DNA from: SXOA01 sp051004015
GTDB lineage: Bacteria; Planctomycetota; Planctomycetia; Pirellulales; Pirellulaceae
Reading direction: 5' to 3'
Length of the DNA: 64,000 nt
Assembly (NCBI GenBank): GCA_051004015.1
Contig: JBPCKT010000063.1
Location: forward strand, 1-64,000
The notes below the pieces were generated by a model that saw nothing but the letters and a program-made list of their open reading frames with translations, searched no databases and had not been told where the DNA came from. Of this stretch, positions 15,409-24,497 are shown in pieces. Position 1 is the first letter of the stretch; every line of letters starts with the position of its first letter. The position numbers and the translations under genes are program-made.

Positions 15409-16668
15409 ATGACCCGCCGAACCTGCCTGGCCGTCGCCCTGCTTCTCCTCCCCGCCTTACTTCTCTCCGCTGCCGATTGGACGGGCTTTCGCGGCCCCAC
15501 CGGGCAAGGTATCAGCGAAGAGAAGGGGCTGCCGGTAAAGTGGTCGAGCACGGAGAACATCGCGTGGAAGGTGGACCTTCCCGGCCCCGGCGCTTCCAGC
15601 CCAATTACCGTCGGTGACAAGGTTTTCGTCACTGCCTACTCTGGCTACGGCCTCAAGGAAAACACCGGAGACCAGAAAGACCTCCGCCGGCACTTGCTCT
15701 GCTTCAATCGCAAGAATGGCGACAAGCTGTGGGACAAGACCTTCGAGCCCAAGCTCCCCGAGCACAACTATTCCGGCGAAGGGGCCTATCAGGGCTACGC
15801 CGGCAACACCCCCGTCAGCGACGGTGAGCGGCTGTACGTCTTCTTCGGCAAATCGGGGGTTTATTGCTTTGATCTCGACGGCAACGAACAGTGGCACGTC
15901 AGCGTTGGCGAAGGAACCAGCGGCTGGGGCTCGGGGACATCTCCGGTGCTTTTCGGCAATCTGCTCATCGTGAACTCCAGCGTGGAGAGCGGTTCGTTGG
16001 TCGCCCTCGACAAGAAGACCGGCAAGGAAGTCTGGAAGGCGAAGGGAATCGGCTCGTCCTGGAACACGCCGCAAATCGCCAAAACGAAGGAAGGCCCGGA
16101 GCTCGTCGTCAGCATCCAGGACTGGATTGTCGGCCTGCGGCCCGATAGCGGCGAGGAACTGTGGCGGGCGGAAGGGGTACATCGCTACGTTTGCCCCAGC
16201 GTGGTGACGCACGAGGACGTGGTCTACGCCATCGGCGGAGGCTCCACCTCACTGGCCGTGCGGGCCGGCGGCCGCGGCGACGTATCCCAGACCCACGTCC
16301 TCTGGCGGGAAGCCAAAGGCTCCAACGTCGGCTCTCCGCTCTACGATGGTGGCAACCTCTACTGGGCCGAGGACGGTGGCGGCACCATGCAATGCCAGAA
16401 TGCCGCCACGGGCGAGAAGGTCTACCAAGAACGCTTCAAGCCCGGCTCCGGCCAAATCTGGTCCTCTCCCATCCTGGCCGACGGCAAAATCTACGTCGTC
16501 TCCCAAAACAGCGGCACCTTCGTCCTCGCCGCCGGCCCCAAATTCGAACAGCTCAGCCACAACGTTTTCGAAGACGACACCAGCCGCACCAACGCCAGCC
16601 CCGCCGTGGCGGACGGCAAGATTTATCTGCGGACGGACAAGCGGCTATATTGCATTGGGAACAAGTGA
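15409..16668 (+). CDS. Exported PQQ-like beta-propeller protein
   Basis: 419 residues from the ATG at 15409; the signal peptide MTRRTCLAVALLLLPALLLSAA supports this start. The mature part begins DWTGFRGPTGQGISEEKGLP, the standard opening of planctomycete PQQ-like/outer-membrane assembly-type propellers. It continues with repeated W-like blades (HLLCFNRKNGDKLWDKTF, LVALDKKTGKEVWKAKG). No catalytic residues of PQQ dehydrogenases are evident, so a binding or structural role is more likely. It stands alone, with a 72-bp gap after the diguanylate cyclase. Confidence 0.75.
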   Translation: MTRRTCLAVALLLLPALLLSAADWTGFRGPTGQGISEEKGLPVKWSSTENIAWKVDLPGPGASSPITVGDKVFVTAYSGYGLKENTGDQKDLRRHLLCFNRKNGDKLWDKTFEPKLPEHNYSGEGAYQGYAGNTPVSDGERLYVFFGKSGVYCFDLDGNEQWHVSVGEGTSGWGSGTSPVLFGNLLIVNSSVESGSLVALDKKTGKEVWKAKGIGSSWNTPQIAKTKEGPELVVSIQDWIVGLRPDSGEELWRAEGVHRYVCPSVVTHEDVVYAIGGGSTSLAVRAGGRGDVSQTHVLWREAKGSNVGSPLYDGGNLYWAEDGGGTMQCQNAATGEKVYQERFKPGSGQIWSSPILADGKIYVVSQNSGTFVLAAGPKFEQLSHNVFEDDTSRTNASPAVADGKIYLRTDKRLYCIGNK

Positions 16669-16797
16669 ACCATCCCGGAATGCCGATTATCCAGTCACGC
16701 AGTGGATCCATGCCTTTGCAATCTCCGGACTTCTGCGTAATGCTCTCTTCCGGCCTCTCCGACTCCCGGCCAGATACGGGTTGCGTATGATGGTTGT

Positions 16798-18090
16798 ATG
16801 GAGCCATCCACTTACGAGCAGCGTCAGCGCATCCGCCAGTTGAACCGTGAAGAGCTGCGCTGCAGGCAGCTCGCCCAGCTCAACGAATTGCTGGCGACCA
16901 TTTTGCCGCACAGTCGCTTCTATGGGGAAAAGCTGGCGGCGGTGAACCTGCCCCTCCGCTCCTGGGACGACCTCTGCCGGCTGCCGTTTACGTTTAAGGA
17001 AGAACTCAAGGGTTCATCCCTTGGGAACGAGTTTGCCGCAAACTTGACCTGGCCGGTGGAGCGGTATGTCCGCTTCCATCAGACCAGCGGGACGCAGGGG
17101 CGGCCGATGCCCGTGTTGGACACGGCGGAGGACTGGGAGTGGTGGCTTTCCACCTGGCAGTACGTCCTGGATGCCGCCGAAATCACCCCCCAGGACCGGG
17201 TTCTGTTCCCGTTCTCCTTTGGCCCGTTCATCGGGTTCTGGAGCGCCTTCGAGGCCTGCCTGGCCCGCGGCTGCCTGGCGATTCCCTCCGGCGGCATGAA
17301 GACCTTGGCCCGGCTGGAGCTCATTCGCATTAGCCGAGCGACCGTCTTTTTCTGCACGCCCAGCTACACCATGCGGATGGCGGAAGTCGCTGCCGACAAT
17401 CAAATCGACCCGTCCGCACTGCAGGTACGGCGAATCATCGTTTCCGGGGAACCGGGGGGTTCGCTGCCTGACGTTCAGAAGAGGATCGGAGCGGTCTGGA
17501 ACGCCCGGGTCATCGATCATGCGGGAGCATCGGAAGTCGGCCCTTGGGGCTTTGCCGACCGCGAGGGCCGCGGCCTCTACATCAACGAGGCGGAATTCCT
17601 GCCGGAGTTTTTGTCGCTCGCCACGGGGGGACCAGCGGAGGAAGGAGAACTCTCCGAGCTAGTGCTCACCAGCCTGGGCCGCGCGGGGAGCCCCGTCATT
17701 CGTTACCGCACCGGCGACCTCGTTCGCCCGTCCTGGAAGCCATCGCAGAATGGGGACTGCCGGTTTGTGCTGCTGGAAGGAGGCGTGCTCGGCCGGGCGG
17801 ACGACATGCTGGTGGTCCGCGGCGTCAACATATTCCCCAGTTCCATCGACCAGATCGTGCGGGCCTTCCCCGAAGTGATTGAATACCGTGCCACCGTCGT
17901 CCGCCACGGCGAGATGGACGCCCTGCAAGTCCAAATCGAAGACCGCCTCTCCGACCCCACCCGCGTTGCCCGTGACCTGCACCTCCGCCTGGGCCTCAAA
18001 GTCGATGTCGAGTGCGTCCCCGCCGGCACGCTGCCGCGGTTTGAAGGGAAGGGAAAGCGGTTTATTGATGGGCGGAAGGCAACTCCGTAG
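16798..18090 (+). CDS. Phenylacetate-CoA ligase-like AMP-forming enzyme
   Basis: 430 residues. Adenylate-forming family, PaaK branch: the P-loop-like TSGTQGRP at 96-103, the substrate-site segment HAGASEVGPWGF, the motif YRTGDLVRP and a C-terminal domain with GRADDMLVVRGVNIFPSSI. PaaK enzymes activate aryl acids to CoA thioesters. PaaK-like homologues outside phenylacetate operons often act on other acids, and no such operon surrounds this gene. Start at the ATG 16798 (MEPSTYEQRQRIRQLNREEL). Family sure; substrate open. Confidence 0.75.
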   Translation: MEPSTYEQRQRIRQLNREELRCRQLAQLNELLATILPHSRFYGEKLAAVNLPLRSWDDLCRLPFTFKEELKGSSLGNEFAANLTWPVERYVRFHQTSGTQGRPMPVLDTAEDWEWWLSTWQYVLDAAEITPQDRVLFPFSFGPFIGFWSAFEACLARGCLAIPSGGMKTLARLELIRISRATVFFCTPSYTMRMAEVAADNQIDPSALQVRRIIVSGEPGGSLPDVQKRIGAVWNARVIDHAGASEVGPWGFADREGRGLYINEAEFLPEFLSLATGGPAEEGELSELVLTSLGRAGSPVIRYRTGDLVRPSWKPSQNGDCRFVLLEGGVLGRADDMLVVRGVNIFPSSIDQIVRAFPEVIEYRATVVRHGEMDALQVQIEDRLSDPTRVARDLHLRLGLKVDVECVPAGTLPRFEGKGKRFIDGRKATP

Positions 18091-18115
18091 CCACAGACGG
18101 CTCGCCCCCAAAACC

Positions 18116-18355
18116 CTAGGGCATCCAATAGGTGCTAACCTTGTCCCCGGTAACTGCGCTCTCGACTTTGGCGGCAGGCTTGAAAATCTCCGCCTGCCAT
18201 TGCAAGCGGTAGATGCGGCACCAATCATCGGGAGTAGCGCCCGTCGAAGTGCGCGACAGCGCGAAGTATCCGGCCACACAGAGCACGAGCGGCAGCAAGA
18301 CCGCGATGAGGAGGCAGGAAACGGTTACGGTATTGATGAAGCGACGTTCGTGCAT
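18116..18355 (-). CDS. Small membrane protein of unknown function
   Basis: 79 residues from the ATG at 18353-18355 (MHERRFINTVTVSCLLIAVLLPLVL). One membrane helix near the N-terminus is followed by a short outside domain (DDWCRIYRLQWQAEIFKPAAKVE). The charged start followed by a single helix resembles small planctomycete membrane proteins. It is convergent with the PaaK-like gene. Modest support: no homologous motif is known to me. Confidence 0.45.
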   Translation of the reverse strand: MHERRFINTVTVSCLLIAVLLPLVLCVAGYFALSRTSTGATPDDWCRIYRLQWQAEIFKPAAKVESAVTGDKVSTYWMP

Positions 18356-18568
18356 GCCCCCATTGTACCAGCGCACGAAAACGCCCAGCTACATTCGCGG
18401 GACAGGCGGCGGCCATAGCCGCTGGGGCGAATTCAACGGGGACGTTCTACTTTTCTACGCCCGATCTCTTGGTTCCAAGCTGGTACAATCGCAGGCGTGC
18501 GATTCTGAAGAGGCCGCTGCCTCGTTGGGATTATGGCGCTGCGCAATTCCGTCGATTCGAGGGTAGCC

Positions 18569-19072
18569 ATGCAGATTTGGGTGGACGCCGACGCCTGTCC
18601 GGGTGAAATCAAGGAGATGCTCTATCGTGCGGCGGAGCGGGGGCAGGTCCAGGTGACGCTCGTTGCCAACCAGGTTCTGCGTACGCCACCTTCACCGAGG
18701 ATCAACGCGGTACTGGTGCCCGGAGGCATGAATATCGCCGACCGACGGATCGTGGAGTTGGTCTCTCCGGGCGACCTGGTGATTACGGCCGACATTCCCC
18801 TGGCTGCCGATGTCGTGGGCAAAGGTGCCGAGGCGCTCGACCCGCGGGGTGAGCTCTATACCAATGCGAACGTGGGCGAGCGGCACGCGATGCGGAATAT
18901 GATCGACGAGATGCGCGGTGCAGGACATGTGATGCGAGGTCCGTCCGGCCTCACCGCTCGCAACCGGCAGGATTTCGCCAATCAACTCGACCGGTGGCTG
19001 GCACGCGTGACAAAGGAATCCCAGTTCAAGAGCCCTGGTCCAATTTCCACGGATAGCAGCACCACCAGCTAA
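18569..19072 (+). CDS. YaiI/YqxD family protein (DUF188)
   Basis: 167 residues from the ATG at 18569, matching the family's start MQIWVDADACPGEIKEMLYR. The acidic motifs WVDADACP, VELVSPGDLVITADIPLA and DPRGELYTNANVG are diagnostic of the UPF0178/DUF188 family, a PIN-like nuclease fold. No role is established. Length is normal for the family. Confidence 0.85.
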   Translation: MQIWVDADACPGEIKEMLYRAAERGQVQVTLVANQVLRTPPSPRINAVLVPGGMNIADRRIVELVSPGDLVITADIPLAADVVGKGAEALDPRGELYTNANVGERHAMRNMIDEMRGAGHVMRGPSGLTARNRQDFANQLDRWLARVTKESQFKSPGPISTDSSTTS

Positions 19073-19130
19073 CCGGCCATTTCCAGTCGGATCCGATCCT
19101 GCCTGGCCGCGCCGCCTCCGTTGTCTCAGG

Positions 19131-19922
19131 CTACGACGTAGGAGCCCGCCAGGCCCGATGGTGCTCGTGCAAAGGGAGGGTGGGAAACCACAATTGTTCC
19201 GCGGTCCGGCCGGTAATCCAGTGGATTTGCTCCGGGGTCAAGTCCCACTCGCCACTGGTGACTTGACGCAAATCCCGGCGGTATGCAGAGTCGTCGCCAC
19301 ACACGGGGAAGTTGGATCCCCAGTAGATGCGTGGCGCGCCGAATTCGCGAACAATCGCCCGAATGAATTCGTGCAGCTCTGCGTAGGGATAGTCGCAGAA
19401 TTGCGACAGGCCGGAAAGCTGCACGAAAACTCCCGCTTGCGCGGCCAGCCGCAGCAGCTCGGTTTCGACCAGGCGCCCGCTGCGCAACTGGGGATTGCCC
19501 AGGTGCGTAATGACTATTCGAGCATGGGGATGCGCTGCGAGGAACCGGGCAATTGCCGGAGCTGCGGCCGCGACTCCCTGCGGCGCGAAGAGCACGAGCG
19601 TCAAGTCGAGCTCAACGGCTCGAGCCCACAGCGATTCATAGTCACGGAGCCATTCGGCCAGTAGGCGAATGCCGCGAAACCGGCCTGTTGCGTGCCATTT
19701 CACTAGATCGGTTACGGCACTCGGGCTCGTCGGATCGACCAGACAAACGGCGGCAAACGTGGCGGGATAACTCGCAACGACTTCCGCAAGATACTCATTG
19801 TCGTATTCCCCCAAGTGCTGACATAGGACCGCTCGGTCCACGCCGGCACTTCGCATGACGGTGAGCACGTCCTCCACCGCGCGGTATTTCGAGAGGCCAC
19901 AGTGACTGTATCCATCGATCAT
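19131..19922 (-). CDS. Amidohydrolase-family TIM-barrel protein
   Basis: 263 residues. It starts MIDGYSHCG, where the usual first metal motif HxH is weak (one His only). Later it has the strand-end motifs IVITHLGNP and YWGSNFPVCGDD, typical of the amidohydrolase-2 branch (decarboxylases, lactonases such as 4-sulfomuconolactone or 2-pyrone-4,6-dicarboxylate hydrolases). It overlaps the Gfo/Idh/MocA gene by one base (TGATG), so both are co-translated. A lactonase or decarboxylase in a catabolic pathway is the best guess. Confidence 0.75.
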   Translation of the reverse strand: MIDGYSHCGLSKYRAVEDVLTVMRSAGVDRAVLCQHLGEYDNEYLAEVVASYPATFAAVCLVDPTSPSAVTDLVKWHATGRFRGIRLLAEWLRDYESLWARAVELDLTLVLFAPQGVAAAAPAIARFLAAHPHARIVITHLGNPQLRSGRLVETELLRLAAQAGVFVQLSGLSQFCDYPYAELHEFIRAIVREFGAPRIYWGSNFPVCGDDSAYRRDLRQVTSGEWDLTPEQIHWITGRTAEQLWFPTLPLHEHHRAWRAPTS

Positions 19923-20878
19923 CAGGAGCCCTCGTCCGCGGAGCGCTGAGCCCGACCGAGCACTTCCATCGTCGGCAGCACGCTCGCCAGATCGTATTCA
20001 CACGGTTCACCGCTGTGCCAGGCGTGCAGCAGCTCGCGGTTTTGGACTATCAAATCGTCCAAAGACGTATCGGACACTAGCTCCTCGCCGGCTTCATTCG
20101 TAAGCCGGCCGCTATCGTACTTAAGCACGTCTTCGCGACCGATGAATTGTAATCGCCAGGTTAACTGCTCCAGGTTGTAAGTCAGGGCCTGGGTGATCAA
20201 CTCTCCTCCTGCTGGCACCATCTGCACTCCCACATCGAGGGCCATGCCCAGCGTCGGATGTCTCGGGCCCAGCAGCGCCCGCACGCGCGGCACTTTCGGC
20301 ATGTCGAGCACCCATAGGGACGCATCGACCTGGTGGCAGCCATGATGCCACAAAAGGTTGTCGATCCAACTTCGCGTGCCGACGTTCCCCATTCCCTGGT
20401 TGCGACGCCGCGGAATGCCAAAGAAACCCGCGATCTGTGTGATGTGCAGCCCGCCGGTCCGCACCCGTTGCCGCACTTCCCGCAGCGCCGCGTAGGAACG
20501 CATGGTATGGCAGACCCAAACCCTGCGGCCGAGAGCGGCGGCGACGTGGAAGACATGCTGTGCTTCCTGCCAGCTCAAGGCCACCGGAATCTCCACGATG
20601 ACATCTTTACCCGCTTGCAGCGCCTGCATAGCTTGCTCACTGTGGAGCGGACTGGGGGAAGTAATCAGCACCAGTTTGACGAGGGGATCCGCCAGGGCCG
20701 GCTCGACCGACGTCCCCACCTTTGCGAACTTCCAGCGACGGGCAAAGTCGCCGGCCGCATCCTCGCGGCGAGAAACGACCCACCGCGGCAGTACTCCCCC
20801 TAATCGCTCGAAGGCCTGCATGTGCCGCTCGGCGATCGCGCCGGCGCCGATGATGCAAAGGCCGATGGACTTAGTCAT
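19922..20878 (-). CDS. Gfo/Idh/MocA-family NAD(P)-dependent oxidoreductase
   Basis: 318 residues from the ATG at 20876-20878, which starts the Rossmann fold directly (MTKSIGLCIIGAGAIAERHM). The dinucleotide motif GAGAIA is followed by the family signature VIVEIPVALS, in the place of the usual EKP: VEIP shows the Lys replaced by Ile, a change from typical sugar dehydrogenases. The C-terminal domain has a His-rich segment LLWHHGCHQVD. No signal peptide, so cytoplasmic. Coupled to the amidohydrolase downstream. Confidence 0.75.
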   Translation of the reverse strand: MTKSIGLCIIGAGAIAERHMQAFERLGGVLPRWVVSRREDAAGDFARRWKFAKVGTSVEPALADPLVKLVLITSPSPLHSEQAMQALQAGKDVIVEIPVALSWQEAQHVFHVAAALGRRVWVCHTMRSYAALREVRQRVRTGGLHITQIAGFFGIPRRRNQGMGNVGTRSWIDNLLWHHGCHQVDASLWVLDMPKVPRVRALLGPRHPTLGMALDVGVQMVPAGGELITQALTYNLEQLTWRLQFIGREDVLKYDSGRLTNEAGEELVSDTSLDDLIVQNRELLHAWHSGEPCEYDLASVLPTMEVLGRAQRSADEGS

Positions 20879-20938
20879 AGCGACACCGTTACCTGATTCC
20901 ATTTCAACGTGAGATTAATGGTGCTCCAGGCAAGTTCA

Positions 20939-21973
20939 CTAAACGCTCAGGTTTGTAGCGGGCTTGACGTCGCGATTGACGCAGGAGGGTGGCCAGCGGC
21001 GGCGGGCCAGGGCCAGCACCGTCTCGACGGACGTTCGCCAGCGGGGCTCCATTCCGTCTCCGGATCGCCCGGCCGAATGGGGCGTCAGAATGACGTTCTC
21101 CAGCTTGAGCAGAGGATTGTCCAGCGCCGGCGGCTCTTGTTCGAAAACGTCGAGGCCCGCGGCGGCGATCCAGCCTTGGGTGAGGGCTCGCACTAGCGCC
21201 GGCTCATCCACCACGGGGCCGCGCGACGTGTTGATCAGAATCGCGCTGGGCTTCATGCGCCGCAATTGTGGCTCGCCGATGAAGTGGAGGGTCGAAAGGG
21301 TGAGCGGGCAATGCAGCGAAATGTAGTCCGACTCGGACAATAGTGTTTCGAGCGAAACTGATTGAACGCCCATTGTCGCCAATTCGTCGGCTTTAATAAA
21401 CGGGTCATGGACCAGCCATTTCAGTCCAAAGCCGCTGAGCTTGCGAGCCACTTCCCGCGCGATGTATCCAAAGCCGACCAGGCCGAAGGTCCGGCCGCCG
21501 AAGGCATTTAAGGGGTGAACCAGAGTTTGATCGAAGATACCGGCTCGTACCTCCCGATCGGCCTTCGGAAGGCGGCGGACCAGCGCCATAACGAGCGCGA
21601 TGACGTGGTCGGAAACACCGTCACTGAGCGCTGCAGGCGTGTTGGCGACAACGATGCCGCGGGCCGTTGCTTCCTCAATGGGGACGTTGTCGGTGCCGCT
21701 CCCTGTCCGGACGATGGCCCAGCACCGCGGCACCGCGGCCAGGGAGCCACCGTGCAAGACGCGGCTGCCGCCGAACAGCCAGACAATGTCTGCATCCGCC
21801 GCGTGCTGGGCCAACTCTTCGCGCGTATTGCACTGCCGGATGACGAGTTCGATGCCCTCTCGCTTCAGGGTTTCGGGGACCCAGTACGGGACGACCTGTC
21901 CATCCAGGTCCACGAGTGCAACCTTCACGGGTTTGAGAGCCTTATTCATACGGCCTCGGTCAACGATCTTCAT
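20939..21973 (-). CDS. D-isomer-specific 2-hydroxyacid dehydrogenase, copy 1
   Basis: 344 residues (336 if the second ATG at 21949 is used). NAD-binding motif FGLVGFGYIAREVARKL, catalytic Arg in NTSRGPVVDE, Glu in FEQEPPALDNPL and His in ILTPHSAGRSG. These are the signatures of the phosphoglycerate/glyoxylate reductase family. Its 5' end overlaps the MFS transporter gene by up to 14 bases, so it is in the same operon. The substrate is presumably a 2-keto or 2-hydroxy acid of the imported compound. Confidence 0.8.
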   Translation of the reverse strand: MKIVDRGRMNKALKPVKVALVDLDGQVVPYWVPETLKREGIELVIRQCNTREELAQHAADADIVWLFGGSRVLHGGSLAAVPRCWAIVRTGSGTDNVPIEEATARGIVVANTPAALSDGVSDHVIALVMALVRRLPKADREVRAGIFDQTLVHPLNAFGGRTFGLVGFGYIAREVARKLSGFGLKWLVHDPFIKADELATMGVQSVSLETLLSESDYISLHCPLTLSTLHFIGEPQLRRMKPSAILINTSRGPVVDEPALVRALTQGWIAAAGLDVFEQEPPALDNPLLKLENVILTPHSAGRSGDGMEPRWRTSVETVLALARRRWPPSCVNRDVKPATNLSV

Positions 21974-23276
21974 CGATAATACCCTGCCGCGGCACGAGCG
22001 GCTTCGTCACATCGACGGCAAACCAGCAAAGGGCCGCCAGGGCGTAGCTGGCGGCGAACACGCTGAACATCAAGTAGTGTTGGCCCGATTTCAAAAGCAA
22101 GCCGGCGAGCGTCATGCCGGCGGCGCCCATGAACGCGCCGGTCATGTTCATCGCGCCGGAGAGAGTGCCGGCGTAGCGTTCGCCGATGTCGGCGCACGAG
22201 GCCCACGCCGGCCCGAGCATCGCGTCATTAAAGAACATCCACGCGCCGAGCACGATCGCCAGTTGCCAGACCTCATGGACCCAAGGGGTGCAGAGGGTTG
22301 CCAGGCCCGCCAATCCCAGGGCCACGCAACCGACCAGTCGTCGTCCCCACTTGCGGCTCCCCAGACGCTGGATCAGCCAATCCGAGATGACGCCCCCCGA
22401 CAAACTCGAAACGACGCCGGCGGCTAGCGGCAGTCCGGCGAGCCAGGCGGTTGTTCCGTCCGGCAAGTGGCGATGGTCACGCAGGTAGACATTCAGAAAA
22501 CTTGTAATGAAGTTGCCGGCGAATCCGACAAATCCGTACATCAGGCACAGTCCCCAAACGCTGGGAGACGTCAGCATCTGTCCCCAGGGGACAAGACCGG
22601 TCGTCGCCAGCACGGCCGGCCGGTTACGGGCAATCAATGCACGTTCAGCCGAATTGAGCTGGCGCATTTCTTCGGGCCGATTGCGAAACCACAGCCAGAA
22701 GAACGCACACCAGGCCAAACCGAGGCCGGCGACCAGCGTGATGGTTGTGGCCCAGCCGTGGAATACCCTGGTGATGAGCCACACCACGAACACCGGGGCC
22801 ACGGCACCTCCCACGCGGCTGAACGTCCAGATCGACCCCTGCGCGAAGCCGCGCTGCTGGGCGGGCATCCAGTCGGCCACTACGCGGGCCAGTCCGGGGA
22901 ATACTCCGGCCTGAAATCCGCCGAAGATGAATCGCAGAGCGAGCAGGACAACCAGCGCCAGCCAGCCGCCGGCCGGAAGGAATACGGTCAGCGCCACGGC
23001 CAGGAGCGTCAGGGACCAGCCCAGCACCAGCAGTGTGATCAGATGGCGCGCTCCAATTCGGTCGCCAATCAGCCCGCCAGGAACCTGAAAAATGCCGTAG
23101 GCCACCAGCCAGACGGCCAGAAGATAACCCATCTGGCCATCGTGCAGGCCCAGATCTTTCTTGATGTACGGCGTGGCCGCGATGAAACCCTGGCGCTGAA
23201 CGTAGGTAAGCACGGCGAGGCTACAGGCGACTGCCAGCACCTGGTAACGAACAAAGGTCGGTTTTTCGACGGACAA
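21960..23276 (-). CDS. MFS transporter, anion:cation symporter type
   Basis: 438 residues with 12 predicted membrane helices. The loop 2-3 motif GGLIGDRIGARH and the start YVQRQGFIAATPYIKKDLGL place it near the ACS family (uptake of glucarate, galactonate, phthalate and other organic anions). It is the first gene of the minus-strand operon with the dehydrogenase, oxidoreductase and amidohydrolase, so it probably imports their acidic substrate. Confidence 0.8.
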   Translation of the reverse strand: MSVEKPTFVRYQVLAVACSLAVLTYVQRQGFIAATPYIKKDLGLHDGQMGYLLAVWLVAYGIFQVPGGLIGDRIGARHLITLLVLGWSLTLLAVALTVFLPAGGWLALVVLLALRFIFGGFQAGVFPGLARVVADWMPAQQRGFAQGSIWTFSRVGGAVAPVFVVWLITRVFHGWATTITLVAGLGLAWCAFFWLWFRNRPEEMRQLNSAERALIARNRPAVLATTGLVPWGQMLTSPSVWGLCLMYGFVGFAGNFITSFLNVYLRDHRHLPDGTTAWLAGLPLAAGVVSSLSGGVISDWLIQRLGSRKWGRRLVGCVALGLAGLATLCTPWVHEVWQLAIVLGAWMFFNDAMLGPAWASCADIGERYAGTLSGAMNMTGAFMGAAGMTLAGLLLKSGQHYLMFSVFAASYALAALCWFAVDVTKPLVPRQGIIDEDR

Positions 23277-23463
23277 ATGGTGCGATCTCCTGGAAGAGTC
23301 GGCCCATCCTAAGCAGCGGTGATTCGGAAAACAATGGACAGCTGTCGCGATGGAACCTTCGCGCGTTTCGATTCACTTGCTGGGAATTGTCCCATCCTCT
23401 CGCCCACCTTACGATTGCTCCTCTGCCAGAATTCTGGGGACCATCATGCCTGGAGCCTATTCA

Positions 23464-24468
23464 ATGCCAAACCGGTCTCCTGCCGTGGTGCTCGTGTGCC
23501 AACCACTGCTGTTCAACAAGTCCGGAGCCTGGCGTGAGATACTCGAATCGGCGGGATTCGAGGTCCGATTCCCGTGCATGGGCGGGTGCGTGCTGACGGA
23601 GGCGCAACTTGAGCTCGATCTCGACGGCGCCTCGGCCACGATCGCCAGCACCGAACCGTATACGGCATCAATCCTGAAGCGAGCCACAAGCCTGCGGGTC
23701 ATTTCCCGGACGGGAGTCGGATACGACACCATCAACACGGGGGCGGCCACGGACCGGGGCGTCGTAGTGGCATGTACGCCCGGAACGAATCATGAGGCCG
23801 TTGCCGAGCACGCTTTCGCCCTGCTGCTCGCGGTGGCGAAACGAATCGTTCCGGGCCATGCCGAAGTTGCCCACGGGGGTTTTCGCCGTCAGCCTTCGCT
23901 CGCTTTGAGAGGGAAAACGCTGGGATTGGTCGGACTAGGGAGGACGGGACGGGCTGTGGCCCGCCGGGCCGCCGCGTTCGACATGCAGGTTCTGGCACAC
24001 GACCCGTTTCTGACGACTCCGCCCGGCGATGCACGAGACGTCGTGCTAGTTGCCTTCGAAGATCTGCTCGCCCGCTGCGACATCATCAGCCTGCATGCCG
24101 CGGCGACCGAGGGCACGTCTCGACTAATCCGCCGCGAATCCTTGGCCCAAATGAAACAGGGGGTGGTGCTCGTCAATACAGCGAGGGGAACGCTCATCGA
24201 CGAAGCGGCTCTCAGCGAAGCGCTTCTGTCAGGCAGGGTAGCAGCCGCGGGGCTGGACGTTTTCGAGCGCGAACCTCCAACCGGCTCGCCGCTGCTCTCG
24301 GCGCCGAATGTCGTGTTATCGCCTCACCTCGCCGGGATCGATGAACAGGCACTCGAAGACATGGCGACCATGGCGGCGCAGACGATTGTCGACCTGAATC
24401 AGCGGCGCTGGCCCGTGGAACGACTTGTCAACGCGGGCCAATTGCCGCAGCCGTGGAAATGGGCCTGA
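23464..24468 (+). CDS. D-isomer-specific 2-hydroxyacid dehydrogenase, copy 2
   Basis: 334 residues from the ATG at 23464; an earlier in-frame ATG (23350) gives an unlikely extension and 23446 is also possible. NAD motif LGLVGLGRTGRAVARRA, catalytic Arg in NTARGTLIDE, Glu in FEREPPTGSPL and His in VLSPHLAGID. Like phosphoglycerate dehydrogenase but without a regulatory domain. It is read divergently from the MFS operon across a 187-bp gap. Two related dehydrogenases facing each other suggest successive or alternative substrates. Confidence 0.8.
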   Translation: MPNRSPAVVLVCQPLLFNKSGAWREILESAGFEVRFPCMGGCVLTEAQLELDLDGASATIASTEPYTASILKRATSLRVISRTGVGYDTINTGAATDRGVVVACTPGTNHEAVAEHAFALLLAVAKRIVPGHAEVAHGGFRRQPSLALRGKTLGLVGLGRTGRAVARRAAAFDMQVLAHDPFLTTPPGDARDVVLVAFEDLLARCDIISLHAAATEGTSRLIRRESLAQMKQGVVLVNTARGTLIDEAALSEALLSGRVAAAGLDVFEREPPTGSPLLSAPNVVLSPHLAGIDEQALEDMATMAAQTIVDLNQRRWPVERLVNAGQLPQPWKWA

Positions 24469-24497
24469 CCAGATCGATAATTCACGCGAGGACTATC